Part shown: positions 26,517-35,826 of the stretch, piece by piece
Layout: the number at the start of each line of letters is the position of its first letter
Position numbering within the stretch: the first letter of the stretch is position 1
DNA from: Rhizobium mongolense subsp. loessense
GTDB taxonomy: Bacteria; Pseudomonadota; Alphaproteobacteria; Rhizobiales; Rhizobiaceae
DNA: 64,000 nucleotides
NCBI RefSeq assembly: GCF_900099775.1
Contig: NZ_FMTM01000005.1
Coordinates: 1 to 64,000, forward strand
Direction of reading: 5' to 3'
Position numbers and translations under genes: made by a program
The notes under the pieces: generated by a model
What the model was told of the DNA's origin: nothing
Seen by the model: the letters and a program-made list of their open reading frames with translations, nothing else
Databases searched by the model: none

Positions 26517-27599
26517 ATGGACCAGTCAAAGATCAACAGACGCAGCTTCCTTGGCACGATAAGTGCGGCGGCGACAGGGCTGGCACTTGCCACCAACGCT
26601 GCGGCGCAAACCCAGAAAACGAATGTGGTGTCGCCAGCCACTGGATCAAGCCCGGACGTGCTGACCCGCACCTTGCCGCGTACCGGCGAAAGGGTCACAG
26701 CTCTGGGTCTCGGCACTTTCCTAACCTTCGACCTGAAGCCCGGGGATCGCCGCGACGCTCTGCGCCAGGTCTTCGAACGGTACGTCGCCGCAGGCGGTCG
26801 CGTCGTCGACACGTCGCCACTCTACGGCTCGGCAGAAGTCAGTGTCGGCCAGTTCATGGGCGAGTTCGAAGGGTCCGACGAGATGTTCCTCGCCAACAAG
26901 GTCTGGTCGACAGGAGAGTATCTCGGAGACGAAAGCCACGCCGTTGAAAGCTTCCGGCAATCGCGCATGCGAACATGGCGTGAAACGATCAATCTCATGC
27001 AATGCCACAGCATCACCAATGCGCCGGTCGTCATTCCGCTGATGAGGGCATGGAAGAAAGAAGGCCTCATACGCCATGTCGGCGTGACCCATCACGAGTC
27101 GGCAGCGCAGGACCAGCTATTGGCGATCGTCCAACGCGACGACGTCGATTTTATCCAGACGAACTACTCGATCTTCAACCGGGATGCCGAGCGCCGCCTT
27201 CTTCGAGCCGCGGCCGACAAGGGCGTCGGCGTGCTCATCAACCTGCCGCTTGAAAAGGCGCGCCTGATGAAAATCGTCGAAGGACAGCCGCTTCCCGGTT
27301 TCGCCGAGGAGTTCGGCGCGACGAGCTGGGCGCAATTCTTCCTGAAATGGGTCATGGCGCACCCGGCCGTCACAAGCGTGCTCTGCGGCACGTCGAACCC
27401 CGACCACATGAGTGATAATGTCCAGGCGATGACAGGCCCGCTTCCGGACGAGCGCATGCGTGCCCGCATGGTCGCACATATGGAAACGATTCCCGGCTTC
27501 GGCTCCATCGGCACGATGCCGTGGTATCCCGGCAAAGAGAATATGTATTCCGGCCTGATCCGAGAGGCACAGGCGAATGCCGCGCAGCGCCTGCGGTAA
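26517..27599 (+). CDS. aldo/keto reductase with Tat signal
   Basis: A 360-aa AKR. The N-terminal 32 residues carry a clear twin-arginine signal (NRRSFLGTISAAATG, ending AAAQT). The barrel shows catalytic Asp/Tyr in VDTSPLYGSAE (about 99), Lys in FLANKVW and His in MQCHSI. Export of an NADPH-dependent enzyme is unusual; the cofactor would have to travel bound to the folded protein. It starts 25 bp after the MBL gene. Confidence 0.9.
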   Translation: MDQSKINRRSFLGTISAAATGLALATNAAAQTQKTNVVSPATGSSPDVLTRTLPRTGERVTALGLGTFLTFDLKPGDRRDALRQVFERYVAAGGRVVDTSPLYGSAEVSVGQFMGEFEGSDEMFLANKVWSTGEYLGDESHAVESFRQSRMRTWRETINLMQCHSITNAPVVIPLMRAWKKEGLIRHVGVTHHESAAQDQLLAIVQRDDVDFIQTNYSIFNRDAERRLLRAAADKGVGVLINLPLEKARLMKIVEGQPLPGFAEEFGATSWAQFFLKWVMAHPAVTSVLCGTSNPDHMSDNVQAMTGPLPDERMRARMVAHMETIPGFGSIGTMPWYPGKENMYSGLIREAQANAAQRLR

Positions 27600-27653
27600 C
27601 GCCGCCTCGATTAATCCGCCATCACCTTAGAACAAATCACTGGGAGACCGACT

Positions 27654-28238
27654 TTGCTTTCCACGAGACGCTCGCTTCTGACGGCCTTTCTGACGCTGCC
27701 TCTCATCGACGTGGCGAGAATGAAGGCGTTCGCGCAGGCCGCTCCCGAACTCCCGCTTACTCTTGCATGTGACGATGGAGACGAACCGACCCTTGAACGG
27801 GAAGCCGGTCCATTCTTCAGGCCACACTCGCCGCTCAATCGGGATCTCTATCCGGATGCGCCCGGAGGCGAGCGAATTACCGTCGCCGGTTTCGTGCTCG
27901 ACAATCGTTGCCGACCGCTTGGCGGCAGCCTCGTTGAAATCTGGCACGCCGATGAGAACGGTGACTACGACAGCGTGGGTTTCCGCCTGCGCGGACACCA
28001 GTTCACCGACACCCACGGACGCTGGTGGTTCAATACCATCGTACCCGCGCTTTATCCCGGCCGCACGCGTCATTTCCATTTCAACGCCCAGCGCCCAGGT
28101 GGGCGCGTCCTCACCACCCAACTCTATTTTCCCGGAGAGCCCAGAAACGCCGGAGACGGGCTGTTTCACGAGGCGCTACTCCTCGACATGAAGCAAACCG
28201 GTGACGGAAAGTTCGGACGGTTTGATTTCGTGATCTGA
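27654..28238 (+). CDS. intradiol ring-cleavage dioxygenase-like protein, Tat signal
   Basis: A 194-aa protein with a Tat-like leader (STRRSLLTAFLTLPLI). The core has the intradiol dioxygenase ligands: Tyr in ADENGDYDS (about 103), Tyr in PALYPG (about 133), and His/His in RHFHFN (about 140). It is short compared with catechol or protocatechuate dioxygenases (about 230-310 aa) and lacks their N-terminal helical domain. Start is TTG 27654 with GGGAG eight bases upstream. Third gene of the MBL-AKR run. Confidence 0.85.
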   Translation: MLSTRRSLLTAFLTLPLIDVARMKAFAQAAPELPLTLACDDGDEPTLEREAGPFFRPHSPLNRDLYPDAPGGERITVAGFVLDNRCRPLGGSLVEIWHADENGDYDSVGFRLRGHQFTDTHGRWWFNTIVPALYPGRTRHFHFNAQRPGGRVLTTQLYFPGEPRNAGDGLFHEALLLDMKQTGDGKFGRFDFVI

Positions 28239-28425
28239 CCAAGGAAGGCGGCGGGAGAGGAGAGGGTTTAATCGCCCTACGACTTTCTCAACTTGCGTTG
28301 ACGTGCATTCCGCCCATTTGCGCAGTTGACAGATACAAATCGCTCTCAACGCATCTTACGGCCGCTATTGAAAATCGGCTGCGGGACGCCGTAAAGCACG
28401 ACGTCCGGACAACGCGAAGGGCAAA

Positions 28426-29166
28426 TCAGGCGTTGAAGCCGGCGTCCACACTGAGAACCGCACCGGTAATCAGACTTGCAGCCGGACCGGCCAGAAACGC
28501 CACCGCGCTGGCGACTTCACGGGGCTCGCCAAACCGGCCGAGCGACGTGAGGCTGCGCTGATAATCAGCATTCTCGCCATTGGCCGGGTTCATGTCCGTG
28601 TCCGTTGAACCGGGAAGAACAAGATTGACGGTGATGCCCTGAGGCCCGAGTTCGCGCGAAAGGCCCCGCGTGAACGACAGAAGCGCCGACTTCGACATGG
28701 CATAAGCCGTCACACCCGGGAAAGGCACACGCTCCGCCAGGGAGGAGCCGATAGAGATGATCCGGCTCCCCGATGAGAGATGCGGGATCGCCGCCTGTGA
28801 GAACAGGACGGGCGCACGAACGTTCACATCAAGCATGGCCTGCAGGTCGGCGAGTGCCAGATCCGCGGTCATGCCGGCGGTTCCGATGCCTGCGCTGTTG
28901 ATTAGAATATCAAGCCCTCCAAGTGTGCCGACCGTCTGGCTGACGGCGCGACGGATGGCATCCGGGTCGGCGCTGTCGGCCTGAATGGCAAGCCCACGCC
29001 GGCCTTTTTCCTCGATAGTCTGAACGACCGATGCAGCCCTGTCTGCGGAGCGCTGATAGGTGAACGCGACATCCGCGCCATTCTCAGCCAGCGCAATTGC
29101 GATCGCGGCGCCTATTCCCCTCGAGCCGCCATTCACCAAGGCACGTTTTCCCAGCAATTCCATCAT
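28426..29166 (-). CDS. short-chain dehydrogenase/reductase
   Basis: A 246-aa FabG-like SDR. Motifs: NGGSRGIG (residues 11-18), NSAGIG (about 89), SIGSS and YAMSKSALL (about 153), C-terminal GAVLSVDAGFNA. ATG 29166 or 29163 (adjacent) follows AAAGG. Divergent from a TetR gene; an 8-8-8 palindrome lies 8 bp upstream of its start, so it is almost certainly repressed by that TetR. Confidence 0.92.
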   Translation of the reverse strand: MMELLGKRALVNGGSRGIGAAIAIALAENGADVAFTYQRSADRAASVVQTIEEKGRRGLAIQADSADPDAIRRAVSQTVGTLGGLDILINSAGIGTAGMTADLALADLQAMLDVNVRAPVLFSQAAIPHLSSGSRIISIGSSLAERVPFPGVTAYAMSKSALLSFTRGLSRELGPQGITVNLVLPGSTDTDMNPANGENADYQRSLTSLGRFGEPREVASAVAFLAGPAASLITGAVLSVDAGFNA

Positions 29167-29173
29167 TGTTACC

Positions 29174-29197
29174 TTTATGCAGTGATCGATGCATAAA
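29174..29197. promoter_or_regulatory. TetR operator 1
   Basis: TTTATGCA-GTGATCGA-TGCATAAA: perfect 8-bp arms with an 8-bp spacer, between the divergent SDR and TetR genes. Confidence 0.75.
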
Positions 29198-29230
29198 TAG
29201 GTAGGGTCATTGCAAATTGCCGTCAACGGA

Positions 29231-29254
29231 TTTATGCAGTGGTCGATGCAAAAT
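29231..29254. promoter_or_regulatory. TetR operator 2
   Basis: TTTATGCA-GTGGTCGA-TGCAAAAT, a near-copy of operator 1 lying 57 bp away and overlapping the possible tetR start codons. It supports autorepression. Confidence 0.65.
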
Positions 29255-29926
29255 TACGTTTTGACCTCTCCAGAGCATTCAGAGCCGACCCACCGCTCAC
29301 GCGGCCGACCGCGGGAATTCGACCGCCAGGCTGCGCTTGCCGCCGCGACAAGACTGTTCTGGATCAAGGGTTATGAGGCTGCCTCCATCGCAGATCTAAC
29401 GGAAGCGATGGGGATCGGCACGAAGAGCCTCTATGCAGCCTTCGGCTCAAAGGACGCACTCTATGCGGAGGCCCTCCGATATTACTACACGACCTACGAG
29501 GGGTTGGTCTGGACGCGCTTCAGGGCTGCTTCGACCGCGAGAGACGCAGCGCTGGTATTTCTTCAGGATTCCGCCATCGCCATGACCGGTGGAGATTGCG
29601 ATCTGCCCCACGGGTGCATGGCAACGCTCGCCGCTGTAGGCAGCGAAGGACACTCCGAACTGGGCGAACTCATGCGAGTGACTCGTGCAGGGGGTTTCGA
29701 TCTCCTCAAAGCGCGCTTCGACCGAGCGAAGAACGACGGTGATCTAAAGGCCACGGCAGATACGACCAAACTGGCGAGGTTCGTGCAGACAGTCCAAAGC
29801 GGCATGGCAATCCGCGCCCGCGATGGAGCGGACCGCGCCGAACTGCACGCTGTGGCGGAAATTGCGCTTTCCGGCTGGGACAATATCACCGGCAACATCG
29901 ATCACAGGATGCAGGGCAAGGCTTGA
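29246..29926 (+). CDS. TetR/AcrR-family regulator
   Basis: About 226 aa. DNA-binding domain after a short basic lead (RGRPREFDRQAALAAATRLFW, split at about 18-38) with IADLTEAMGIGTKSLYAAFGSKD. The ligand domain holds two Cys in GGDCDLPHGCMA. Starts at ATG 29246, ATG 29234 or TTG 29210 are all in frame; operator 2 overlaps the first two, so the choice is open. Regulates the divergent SDR through two matching palindromes. Confidence 0.9.
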   Translation: MQNYVLTSPEHSEPTHRSRGRPREFDRQAALAAATRLFWIKGYEAASIADLTEAMGIGTKSLYAAFGSKDALYAEALRYYYTTYEGLVWTRFRAASTARDAALVFLQDSAIAMTGGDCDLPHGCMATLAAVGSEGHSELGELMRVTRAGGFDLLKARFDRAKNDGDLKATADTTKLARFVQTVQSGMAIRARDGADRAELHAVAEIALSGWDNITGNIDHRMQGKA

Positions 29927-30033
29927 ACTCTTTGGCCGAGTGCTGAAGGAACGCGTCGGGCTGTGATGGAATGTCCGGTGCCTGCCGGATTCAGCCGGAA
30001 CAAGAATAGCCATGCAGGTCGAGCTGCTGCTGG

Positions 30034-30672
30034 CTAGGATGGATTTTTCTGACCATCGAACAACAGATCCTGATGCGCCGGTTCGAATGCCCTGCGCGGT
30101 CTTCGTCGACTGATGCGATAGACGGCCGCGGGTGGAATATTGGCGAGGGTGCATCCGATATACGTTGCCTTCAGGCCCAGACGGTCAAGCAAGGGTCTGG
30201 CGATCGGACATTTCGGGCCGTAAGTGAATTGGTAGAATGCTCCACCATAGCGAAGATGCGAAAATGCGCCCTCCAGGATAGCATGCACTTTACGCGTCGA
30301 CATCGACAGAAGAGGAAGGCCACTTACGACGGCACCTACAGGCGCCAATGCTTGCAGCGACACCTTGCTCAATTTGGCAGCATCCATCTCAATGATTCTT
30401 GCAGTCGGAAAACGAAGGCTAAGCTGCGTCGCGAAGTCAGCGCCATATTCGATCAGCACGAGGTTTTCTTCAGCGACACCTTGATGCAGCAAGGCCTGTG
30501 TGAAAACGCCTGTCCCCGGGCCCAGTTCAATGACTGTGCCCTTCTCCGCAGATATCTCGGCTGTCATGAGAGAAGACAGCGCACGCCCTGACGGTGTAAC
30601 GGAGGCGACCCGGAGGGGAGCGGAAAGCCACGCTCGAAAAAACAAAAGCGCATCAGCAGTCCTATTCGTCAT
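30034..30672 (-). CDS. class I SAM-dependent methyltransferase (phospholipid N-methyltransferase-like)
   Basis: A 212-aa methyltransferase. Motif I VIELGPGTGVFTQALL (about 48-63), then acidic motif II in LVLIEYGADFATQL and VVSGLPLLSMST as motif IV. The layout resembles rhizobial PmtA-type phospholipid N-methyltransferases, which share the N-terminal FFRAWL...P.RVASVTPSG pattern. Start overlaps the DedA stop (ATGA). Last gene of a minus-strand run from 32297. Confidence 0.85.
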   Translation of the reverse strand: MTNRTADALLFFRAWLSAPLRVASVTPSGRALSSLMTAEISAEKGTVIELGPGTGVFTQALLHQGVAEENLVLIEYGADFATQLSLRFPTARIIEMDAAKLSKVSLQALAPVGAVVSGLPLLSMSTRKVHAILEGAFSHLRYGGAFYQFTYGPKCPIARPLLDRLGLKATYIGCTLANIPPAAVYRISRRRPRRAFEPAHQDLLFDGQKNPS

Positions 30673-31307
30673 CGCTTGCTGGCTCCCGGATTCAGGCGCA
30701 TCGAATATCCTCGCTGAAGCCGCCACACCAAGGCTGCGAGTACTTCCGCGACAACAAGCAGGACCAGTATTTTCAGGGCGAGCGCGGACGAATTGATGCC
30801 AGGAATGGCCAGCACAGCCAGGTAGCCGGCCGCGATGAACAAGCCGTTCCACAGAACGATGCCGACTGCTATGCCGGATACAAACCGCAGCGTATTCGTG
30901 CCTAAAAGCCCGGCCGCTACGGGCGAGATCAACCGCACGGTGGGAATGAGTTGCGACAGGATCGTGAGCGCTCGTTCCCGGGCACGCAGGGAGGACAATG
31001 TCCAGTCGATGCGTGGCTGGGATAGACCCACCCATCTGCCGGCCGAGTGGAGAAGCCCTACAGACCTTTTTCTTCCGACAGCGCGTACGAGAAGATAGAG
31101 ACCGAGGGCGCCCATAAAACTCCCGACCGTAGTCGCGATGACAGCGGTGTGGAGGGACCAGACATCGTCATCGGCCGCAATGCCTATGGCAACGAGAACC
31201 CCATAGGAGGGGAGGGCAGGCAAGAAGCGTTCCGCCAGCCCGATCGCAAACAGCCCGAATATGCCGTATACCGCAATCCAGTCGACAAGGTTTCCGAGCG
31301 GGTCCAT
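30669..31307 (-). CDS. DedA-family membrane protein
   Basis: A 212-aa polytopic protein of the DedA/SNARE-associated family: an N-terminal AERFLPALPSYG segment and the conserved Arg/Pro block LIPTVRLISPVAAGLLG (about 120-136). DedA proteins are lipid flippases for undecaprenyl phosphate or phosphatidylethanolamine-type lipids. Coupled by overlap to a methyltransferase that may modify phospholipids, which gives the pair a shared membrane-lipid theme. Strong Shine-Dalgarno GGAGGGG overlaps the upstream SDR stop. Confidence 0.88.
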   Translation of the reverse strand: MDPLGNLVDWIAVYGIFGLFAIGLAERFLPALPSYGVLVAIGIAADDDVWSLHTAVIATTVGSFMGALGLYLLVRAVGRKRSVGLLHSAGRWVGLSQPRIDWTLSSLRARERALTILSQLIPTVRLISPVAAGLLGTNTLRFVSGIAVGIVLWNGLFIAAGYLAVLAIPGINSSALALKILVLLVVAEVLAALVWRLQRGYSMRLNPGASKR

Positions 31308-31310
31308 ATC

Positions 31311-32297
31311 TCACCCCTCCCGTCTGATCGTTGTCGCGTCCAGACCGGAGAGCTCGGGAGGAGGAACTTGTGCATCGAACGATATCCCCGTCAGCCTTTC
31401 CGAAATCTCCCACAGCTTATGCGCCACATGCTTCTCCAGCGCCTGTCGCGGGAGCTGCGCTTCTGTCGGGTGTCCACGGGTTTCGCCCAGTTTATCGGGG
31501 CCGTAATAGCTGCCGCCACGGGCTTTTGGAGATGTCGCCGCGAACAAGGTCGGCAGCGCGCCTTGCGAAACCGGCTGGAACAGAAACCACATGAACGACC
31601 TGAGGAGGCCTTGAGCGCTGCGGCGACCGGGGCCGTTGTGAAGCAGATCTGTGCGCGATATTCCCGGGTGTGCTGCGATACTGGTAATACCCCAGCCCGC
31701 TTCTTCGCTCCGTCGTTGCAGTTCGAAAGCAAACATCAGACATGCCAGCTTCGACTGACCGTAGACAGGCATGGGCTTATAGCCCCGCTCCGCTTGCAGA
31801 TCGTCGAAGTTGATCGCGACGTTTGCGCCTCGCACAGCAATGCTGGAAAGCGTCACGACGCGCGGGTCTTGTGCCCGCATGAGCAACGGCAGGAGGTAGC
31901 CCGTCAGAGCAAAATGGCCGAGATAGTTGGTGCCGAACTGCAGCTCGAATCCATCCTTGGTCGTCTTTCGCGCTGGCGGCGTCATGACGCCAGCGTTGTT
32001 GATAAGAACGTCGATATGGTCGCGCGTTTCTTTCAGTCTTGTGGCCAGAGCTTCGATCGACGCGAGGTCAGCGAGGTCAACAGTCTCCAGTGCGACCGAT
32101 GCCTGGGGCGCCTTTTCCTTGATGCGCCGAATAGCGTCGGCACCTTTCGTCGGATTGCGCCCTGCGATAATCACGTCGCCACCGGCTCGGGCCAGCGCAA
32201 GCGCGTCTTCGAAGCCCAGACCGCCGGTTCCGGTGATCAGGATCGTCCGGCCCTTTTGAGACGGCATATCGTCAAGTGTCCACGGTTGTGACATCAT
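31311..32297 (-). CDS. short-chain dehydrogenase (retinol dehydrogenase-like)
   Basis: A 328-aa SDR of the longer, RDH-like type. The cofactor loop reads TGTGGLGFEDA, with NNAGVM (about 99), VTLSSIA, and YGQSKLA (about 175). AAGGAT precedes adjacent ATGs at 32297 and 32294. Followed 3 bp later by the DedA gene, so cotranscribed. Substrate unknown. Confidence 0.88.
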   Translation of the reverse strand: MMSQPWTLDDMPSQKGRTILITGTGGLGFEDALALARAGGDVIIAGRNPTKGADAIRRIKEKAPQASVALETVDLADLASIEALATRLKETRDHIDVLINNAGVMTPPARKTTKDGFELQFGTNYLGHFALTGYLLPLLMRAQDPRVVTLSSIAVRGANVAINFDDLQAERGYKPMPVYGQSKLACLMFAFELQRRSEEAGWGITSIAAHPGISRTDLLHNGPGRRSAQGLLRSFMWFLFQPVSQGALPTLFAATSPKARGGSYYGPDKLGETRGHPTEAQLPRQALEKHVAHKLWEISERLTGISFDAQVPPPELSGLDATTIRREG

Positions 32298-32399
32298 CAA
32301 ATCCTTTTGTTTCTGGTGGGGCAAGATCGCCCGCCGAAGACGCATTGTTCGGGACACGTCTTCGGCGGACAGAAGGTCGCCATGGGGTGAGGCGACCTT

Positions 32400-33485
32400 T
32401 CACGGATCCGGAGCCGGGGCGCTTCCGGGTCCGAGCCTATTCGATGGCGGCGATACTTCGCCGAGGGGCGGCCTTGCCGCGACCTCGCGCGTTCGCTGCA
32501 TCCAGGCCGGATATTCCGGAGCGATCTTACTGACAGCCTCCAATTCGATGACCTCATCCGCACTGAGCGTGACTTCCGAAGCTCCGACACTGTCATCGAG
32601 CTGAGCGATCGTCTTCGCACCGACGATGACGCTTGTGACGTGCGGCTGGTGCAGCAGCCACGCCAGCGCAATCCTTGCAACGCTGACACCCTTGTCGGCG
32701 CCGATGCGTTCCATCACATCGATCACGTCATAAGCTCGATCCATGGCGACCGGCGGAAAATCGAAAGTTGTCCGCCGGCTACCTTCCTCGCCCTGCTTGT
32801 CGCGGCCGAACTTGCCGCTAAGCAGCCCGCCTGCAAGCGGGCTCCAAACCAGAAGACCGAGTCTTTCGGCCTTGATGAGCGGAACGATTTCCCGCTCGAT
32901 ATCGCGGCCTGCGAGGGTGTAGTAGTTTTGCGAGGTGGCGATCTTCGCGATCTGAAGGCGCTCGCTGTGGCCCAGCGCCCGCGCCATCTGCCAGGCCGAC
33001 CAGTTCGACACGCCGACATAACGAACCAGACCCTGCTGGACCAGCGCATCCAACGCAGCAAGGCTTTCCTCGATCGGAGTTATGTTATCGACGTTATGAA
33101 GCTGGTAGAGATCGATGTAATCGACCTGTAGTCGCCTTAGACTGGCCTTGACGCTATCCAAGATGTGGCCCCGGGAATTGCCGGCGTCGTTTGGCCCTTG
33201 GCCCATGGGCCCGCAGACCTTGGTTGCGATAACCACGTCCTCTCGTCGGACACCCAGGTTTTTGAGTGATCTACCGATCATCTCTTCCGATACGCCATTT
33301 GAATAGATGTCGGCGGTATCGATAAAGTTGATCCCGTGCTCAAGTGCGCGGGCGATCAGAGCCTGAGCGTCGTCTTGCTGGACGTTACCCATATTAGCCC
33401 AGATCCCCTTGCCGCCGAACGTCATGGTGCCCAGGCACAGCTCCGAGACAAAAAGGCCCGTGTTTCCTAATGTGATGTATTTCAT
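32400..33485 (-). CDS. aldo/keto reductase
   Basis: A 361-aa AKR of the Tas/YajO group. Catalytic residues: Asp/Tyr in FIDTADIYSNG (about 55), Lys in VIATKV, His in LYQLHNVD; cofactor segment SVIVGAKTIAQLDDS. ATG 33485 chosen because the protein then begins MKYITLGNTG, typical of the family. Lies between a Tat-signalled SDR and an RDH-like SDR in a minus-strand run led by the MFS gene. Confidence 0.92.
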   Translation of the reverse strand: MKYITLGNTGLFVSELCLGTMTFGGKGIWANMGNVQQDDAQALIARALEHGINFIDTADIYSNGVSEEMIGRSLKNLGVRREDVVIATKVCGPMGQGPNDAGNSRGHILDSVKASLRRLQVDYIDLYQLHNVDNITPIEESLAALDALVQQGLVRYVGVSNWSAWQMARALGHSERLQIAKIATSQNYYTLAGRDIEREIVPLIKAERLGLLVWSPLAGGLLSGKFGRDKQGEEGSRRTTFDFPPVAMDRAYDVIDVMERIGADKGVSVARIALAWLLHQPHVTSVIVGAKTIAQLDDSVGASEVTLSADEVIELEAVSKIAPEYPAWMQRTREVAARPPLGEVSPPSNRLGPGSAPAPDP

Positions 33486-33555
33486 GACGAGCGTGTCCTG
33501 AGAGAGGGTCCGGTTGCGAACCCGCTGCGGCGCATGTACGCCGCAGCGGGCATCA

Positions 33556-34407
33556 TCAGGCGATTCCGCCATTCGCGAAGACGTTTTGACCATCGATCCA
33601 CGCCCCGTCCTGCGAGCAGAGAAGGCCTATGACATTTGCGATATCCTCTGGCTGGCCCAGCCGACGAAGCGGGGTTGCTTCCGGTATGCCGCGAAGCGCC
33701 TCTTCCCCGTGCTGACGCAAGAGTTGGGTATCGACGGCGCCTGGCGATATCGCATTGACCGAAATGTTGCGACCGCCCAACTCCTTGGCAAGAACGCTGG
33801 AGTAGATCTCCTGCGCCGCCTTGGTTGCGGCATAGGCTGCCGTGCCGGGAGGACTCATTTTGATGATACTTGAGCTCAGGCTGATGATCCGGCCACCATC
33901 GCGGACGCGTCGTGACGCCTCGCGCAGCACGTTAAAGCTCCCTTTGATATTGGTGGCCATCATCCGGTCAAAGGCCTCGTCGGTCATCTGACTGAAAGGA
34001 CCGACGTTCATGATGCCGGCATTATTGACGACGATATCGACGCCACCGAAGGCTTCGTCATTAGCGTCGAAAAGTGCGTTGACGGCAGCCGGATCCGCCA
34101 CATCTGCCTGGCGAACGATGGCACGGCCGCCAGCGGTCTCGATATCGCGAACGACCTGCTCGGCAAACTCGCGATTGGTAAGGTAGTTCACAGTCACGGC
34201 GAAACCATCCCGCGCCAGACGCCGGGCGGTGGCTGCACCAATGCCGCGGGAAGAGCCGGTAACGATCGCGCCACGCTTGTCACTTGGTTGGGCGATAGCG
34301 CCAGTATCGGACGATTGGGCCGATGCGATGCCGCTCATGGCGATAGCGGATGGCACGGCTGCCGCGAGGGCGAGGAATGTGCGCCGGGAATTGTCTGTGT
34401 TGGACAT
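33556..34407 (-). CDS. short-chain dehydrogenase with Tat signal
   Basis: A 283-aa FabG-like SDR behind a 31-residue twin-arginine leader (NSRRTFLALAAAVP, ending ASAQS). Core motifs: TGSSRGIG (about 50), NNAGIM (about 129), SLSSS and YAATKAAQE (about 193), C-terminal WIDGQNVFANGG. SDRs are normally cytosolic, so an exported form is unusual. 54 bp downstream of the MFS gene and 70 bp upstream of the AKR, all on the minus strand. Confidence 0.9.
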   Translation of the reverse strand: MSNTDNSRRTFLALAAAVPSAIAMSGIASAQSSDTGAIAQPSDKRGAIVTGSSRGIGAATARRLARDGFAVTVNYLTNREFAEQVVRDIETAGGRAIVRQADVADPAAVNALFDANDEAFGGVDIVVNNAGIMNVGPFSQMTDEAFDRMMATNIKGSFNVLREASRRVRDGGRIISLSSSIIKMSPPGTAAYAATKAAQEIYSSVLAKELGGRNISVNAISPGAVDTQLLRQHGEEALRGIPEATPLRRLGQPEDIANVIGLLCSQDGAWIDGQNVFANGGIA

Positions 34408-34461
34408 TGGAACATCTCCTAAGAAGTTTCGAATGGTTCAGCCTGCAACGGCGGTTTGCGG

Positions 34462-35775
34462 TCAGGGTTGGCGAAGCAAGGCGCCAACTCTTTGGTTTGC
34501 AATGAGGAGAGTGATGCCTGCCAGGACGGTCGAGAAAGGCACGATCAACAAGCCGAGGCCGAGGCCGTTTGAAATATCGGCTGCGCTGGCAGCATCGCTG
34601 ACAACGCCAACGATCAGAGGGCCAAGTGCGGGGCCGAGGAGGCCGCTTCCGATCATGACGAGGCTGGTCGCCTGTGCCTGACGTCCAGGACCGGCGATCA
34701 GATGCGCGGCTCCGAAGCCCCAGGGCAACATGAATGAAAATGACAGCATTCCGGGCACGAAGAGCGCAATGGACATCCAGCCGGTCGGTGCAAACAGCGC
34801 CGCAGTTGTCGTTACACTGGCGATCAGGAACAGAATTGCCGGCGGGTCGAGCACCTTGCCGGAGCCTGAGCGAACAGCAAAATCAAACCAGCGTCCACCG
34901 CCCAATGTACCGATGATCCCCATCAATCCTTGCAACATGCCGAACGAAACACCGACCTCTGTCGCGGTAAAACCGTGGGTGCGGATCAGAAAAGGCATGG
35001 AGAAGGCATAAAAAGGCGCTCCTGCGAAGCCCAGGAAAACGGCGCCGGTGAACAACCAGCGGAACACCGGGGACGACAACAGGTCAAGGCTGGTTCGCAG
35101 AAAGGGTTCGTCGCGAGAGGCTGTACCTGGAAGCGGAGGGGTGGGGCCGGCAACAAGAATGGTCAACAATCCGATCAAGATGCCGATGGCTCCAGCACCG
35201 ATCAAAACGACGCGCCAGCCGAAGACATCCGCAATCGCGCCGCCTGCCGCAAACCCCACCATCGTGCCTAGGGGGATACCCATTGCGAACAGACCGATTG
35301 CAAGACCGCGCCGCTCAGGTCCGATTTTGCGGACGATGAGAGCATGGCCAGCCGGGACGGCGCCAGCCTCTCCGAATGCGACACCGAAGCGTGTGAGGGC
35401 CAGGAACATGAAACTGGCTGCAAAACCACCGAGTGTGGTCATGACACTCCAGACCAGGACGCAGGACACCAGTACGAACCGGGGTGATCCCCGATCTGCT
35501 GCACGGGCAAGCGGCAATGAGAGAAGTGCGTAGCAAACCGCGAACGCAAGCCCGGTGAGTAGGCCTACCTCGGTGTCGGTCAGCGACAGGTCCGTTTTGA
35601 TTTTTTCGGCCAGGATAAACGGCAGTATTCGATCGATCTGTGAGAACGCGTTGACCAGGAGAAGCACGATGCATATGGCGGCCATTCGCAGGCCTCTTGC
35701 GTATTCCCGGCTGGAGGCAATGGGCGGCGCTCGTGTCTCTGACGCGTCTATTGACCGGGCGACAATTTCTGTCAT
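34462..35775 (-). CDS. MFS transporter (spinster-like)
   Basis: A 437-aa major facilitator with 12 predicted helices. The A-motif-like loop LARAADRGSPR occurs after helix 2 and the opening NAFSQIDRILPFILAEKI matches the spinster-like group that often exports or imports aromatic acids and lipids. First gene of the minus-strand run (MFS, Tat-SDR, AKR, SDR, DedA, methyltransferase). Divergent from an AraC gene with 51 bp between starts. Confidence 0.9.
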   Translation of the reverse strand: MTEIVARSIDASETRAPPIASSREYARGLRMAAICIVLLLVNAFSQIDRILPFILAEKIKTDLSLTDTEVGLLTGLAFAVCYALLSLPLARAADRGSPRFVLVSCVLVWSVMTTLGGFAASFMFLALTRFGVAFGEAGAVPAGHALIVRKIGPERRGLAIGLFAMGIPLGTMVGFAAGGAIADVFGWRVVLIGAGAIGILIGLLTILVAGPTPPLPGTASRDEPFLRTSLDLLSSPVFRWLFTGAVFLGFAGAPFYAFSMPFLIRTHGFTATEVGVSFGMLQGLMGIIGTLGGGRWFDFAVRSGSGKVLDPPAILFLIASVTTTAALFAPTGWMSIALFVPGMLSFSFMLPWGFGAAHLIAGPGRQAQATSLVMIGSGLLGPALGPLIVGVVSDAASAADISNGLGLGLLIVPFSTVLAGITLLIANQRVGALLRQP

Positions 35776-35826
35776 CTTGGGGTCACTCCTCGCTTGGTTG
35801 CACCCTTAAGCTAGATGGAGTGTCCA

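Noticed and set aside
31047..32291. 414-codon plus-strand frame
   Set aside because: Lies antisense to the DedA and SDR genes, which have clear family motifs; high-GC shadow frame.
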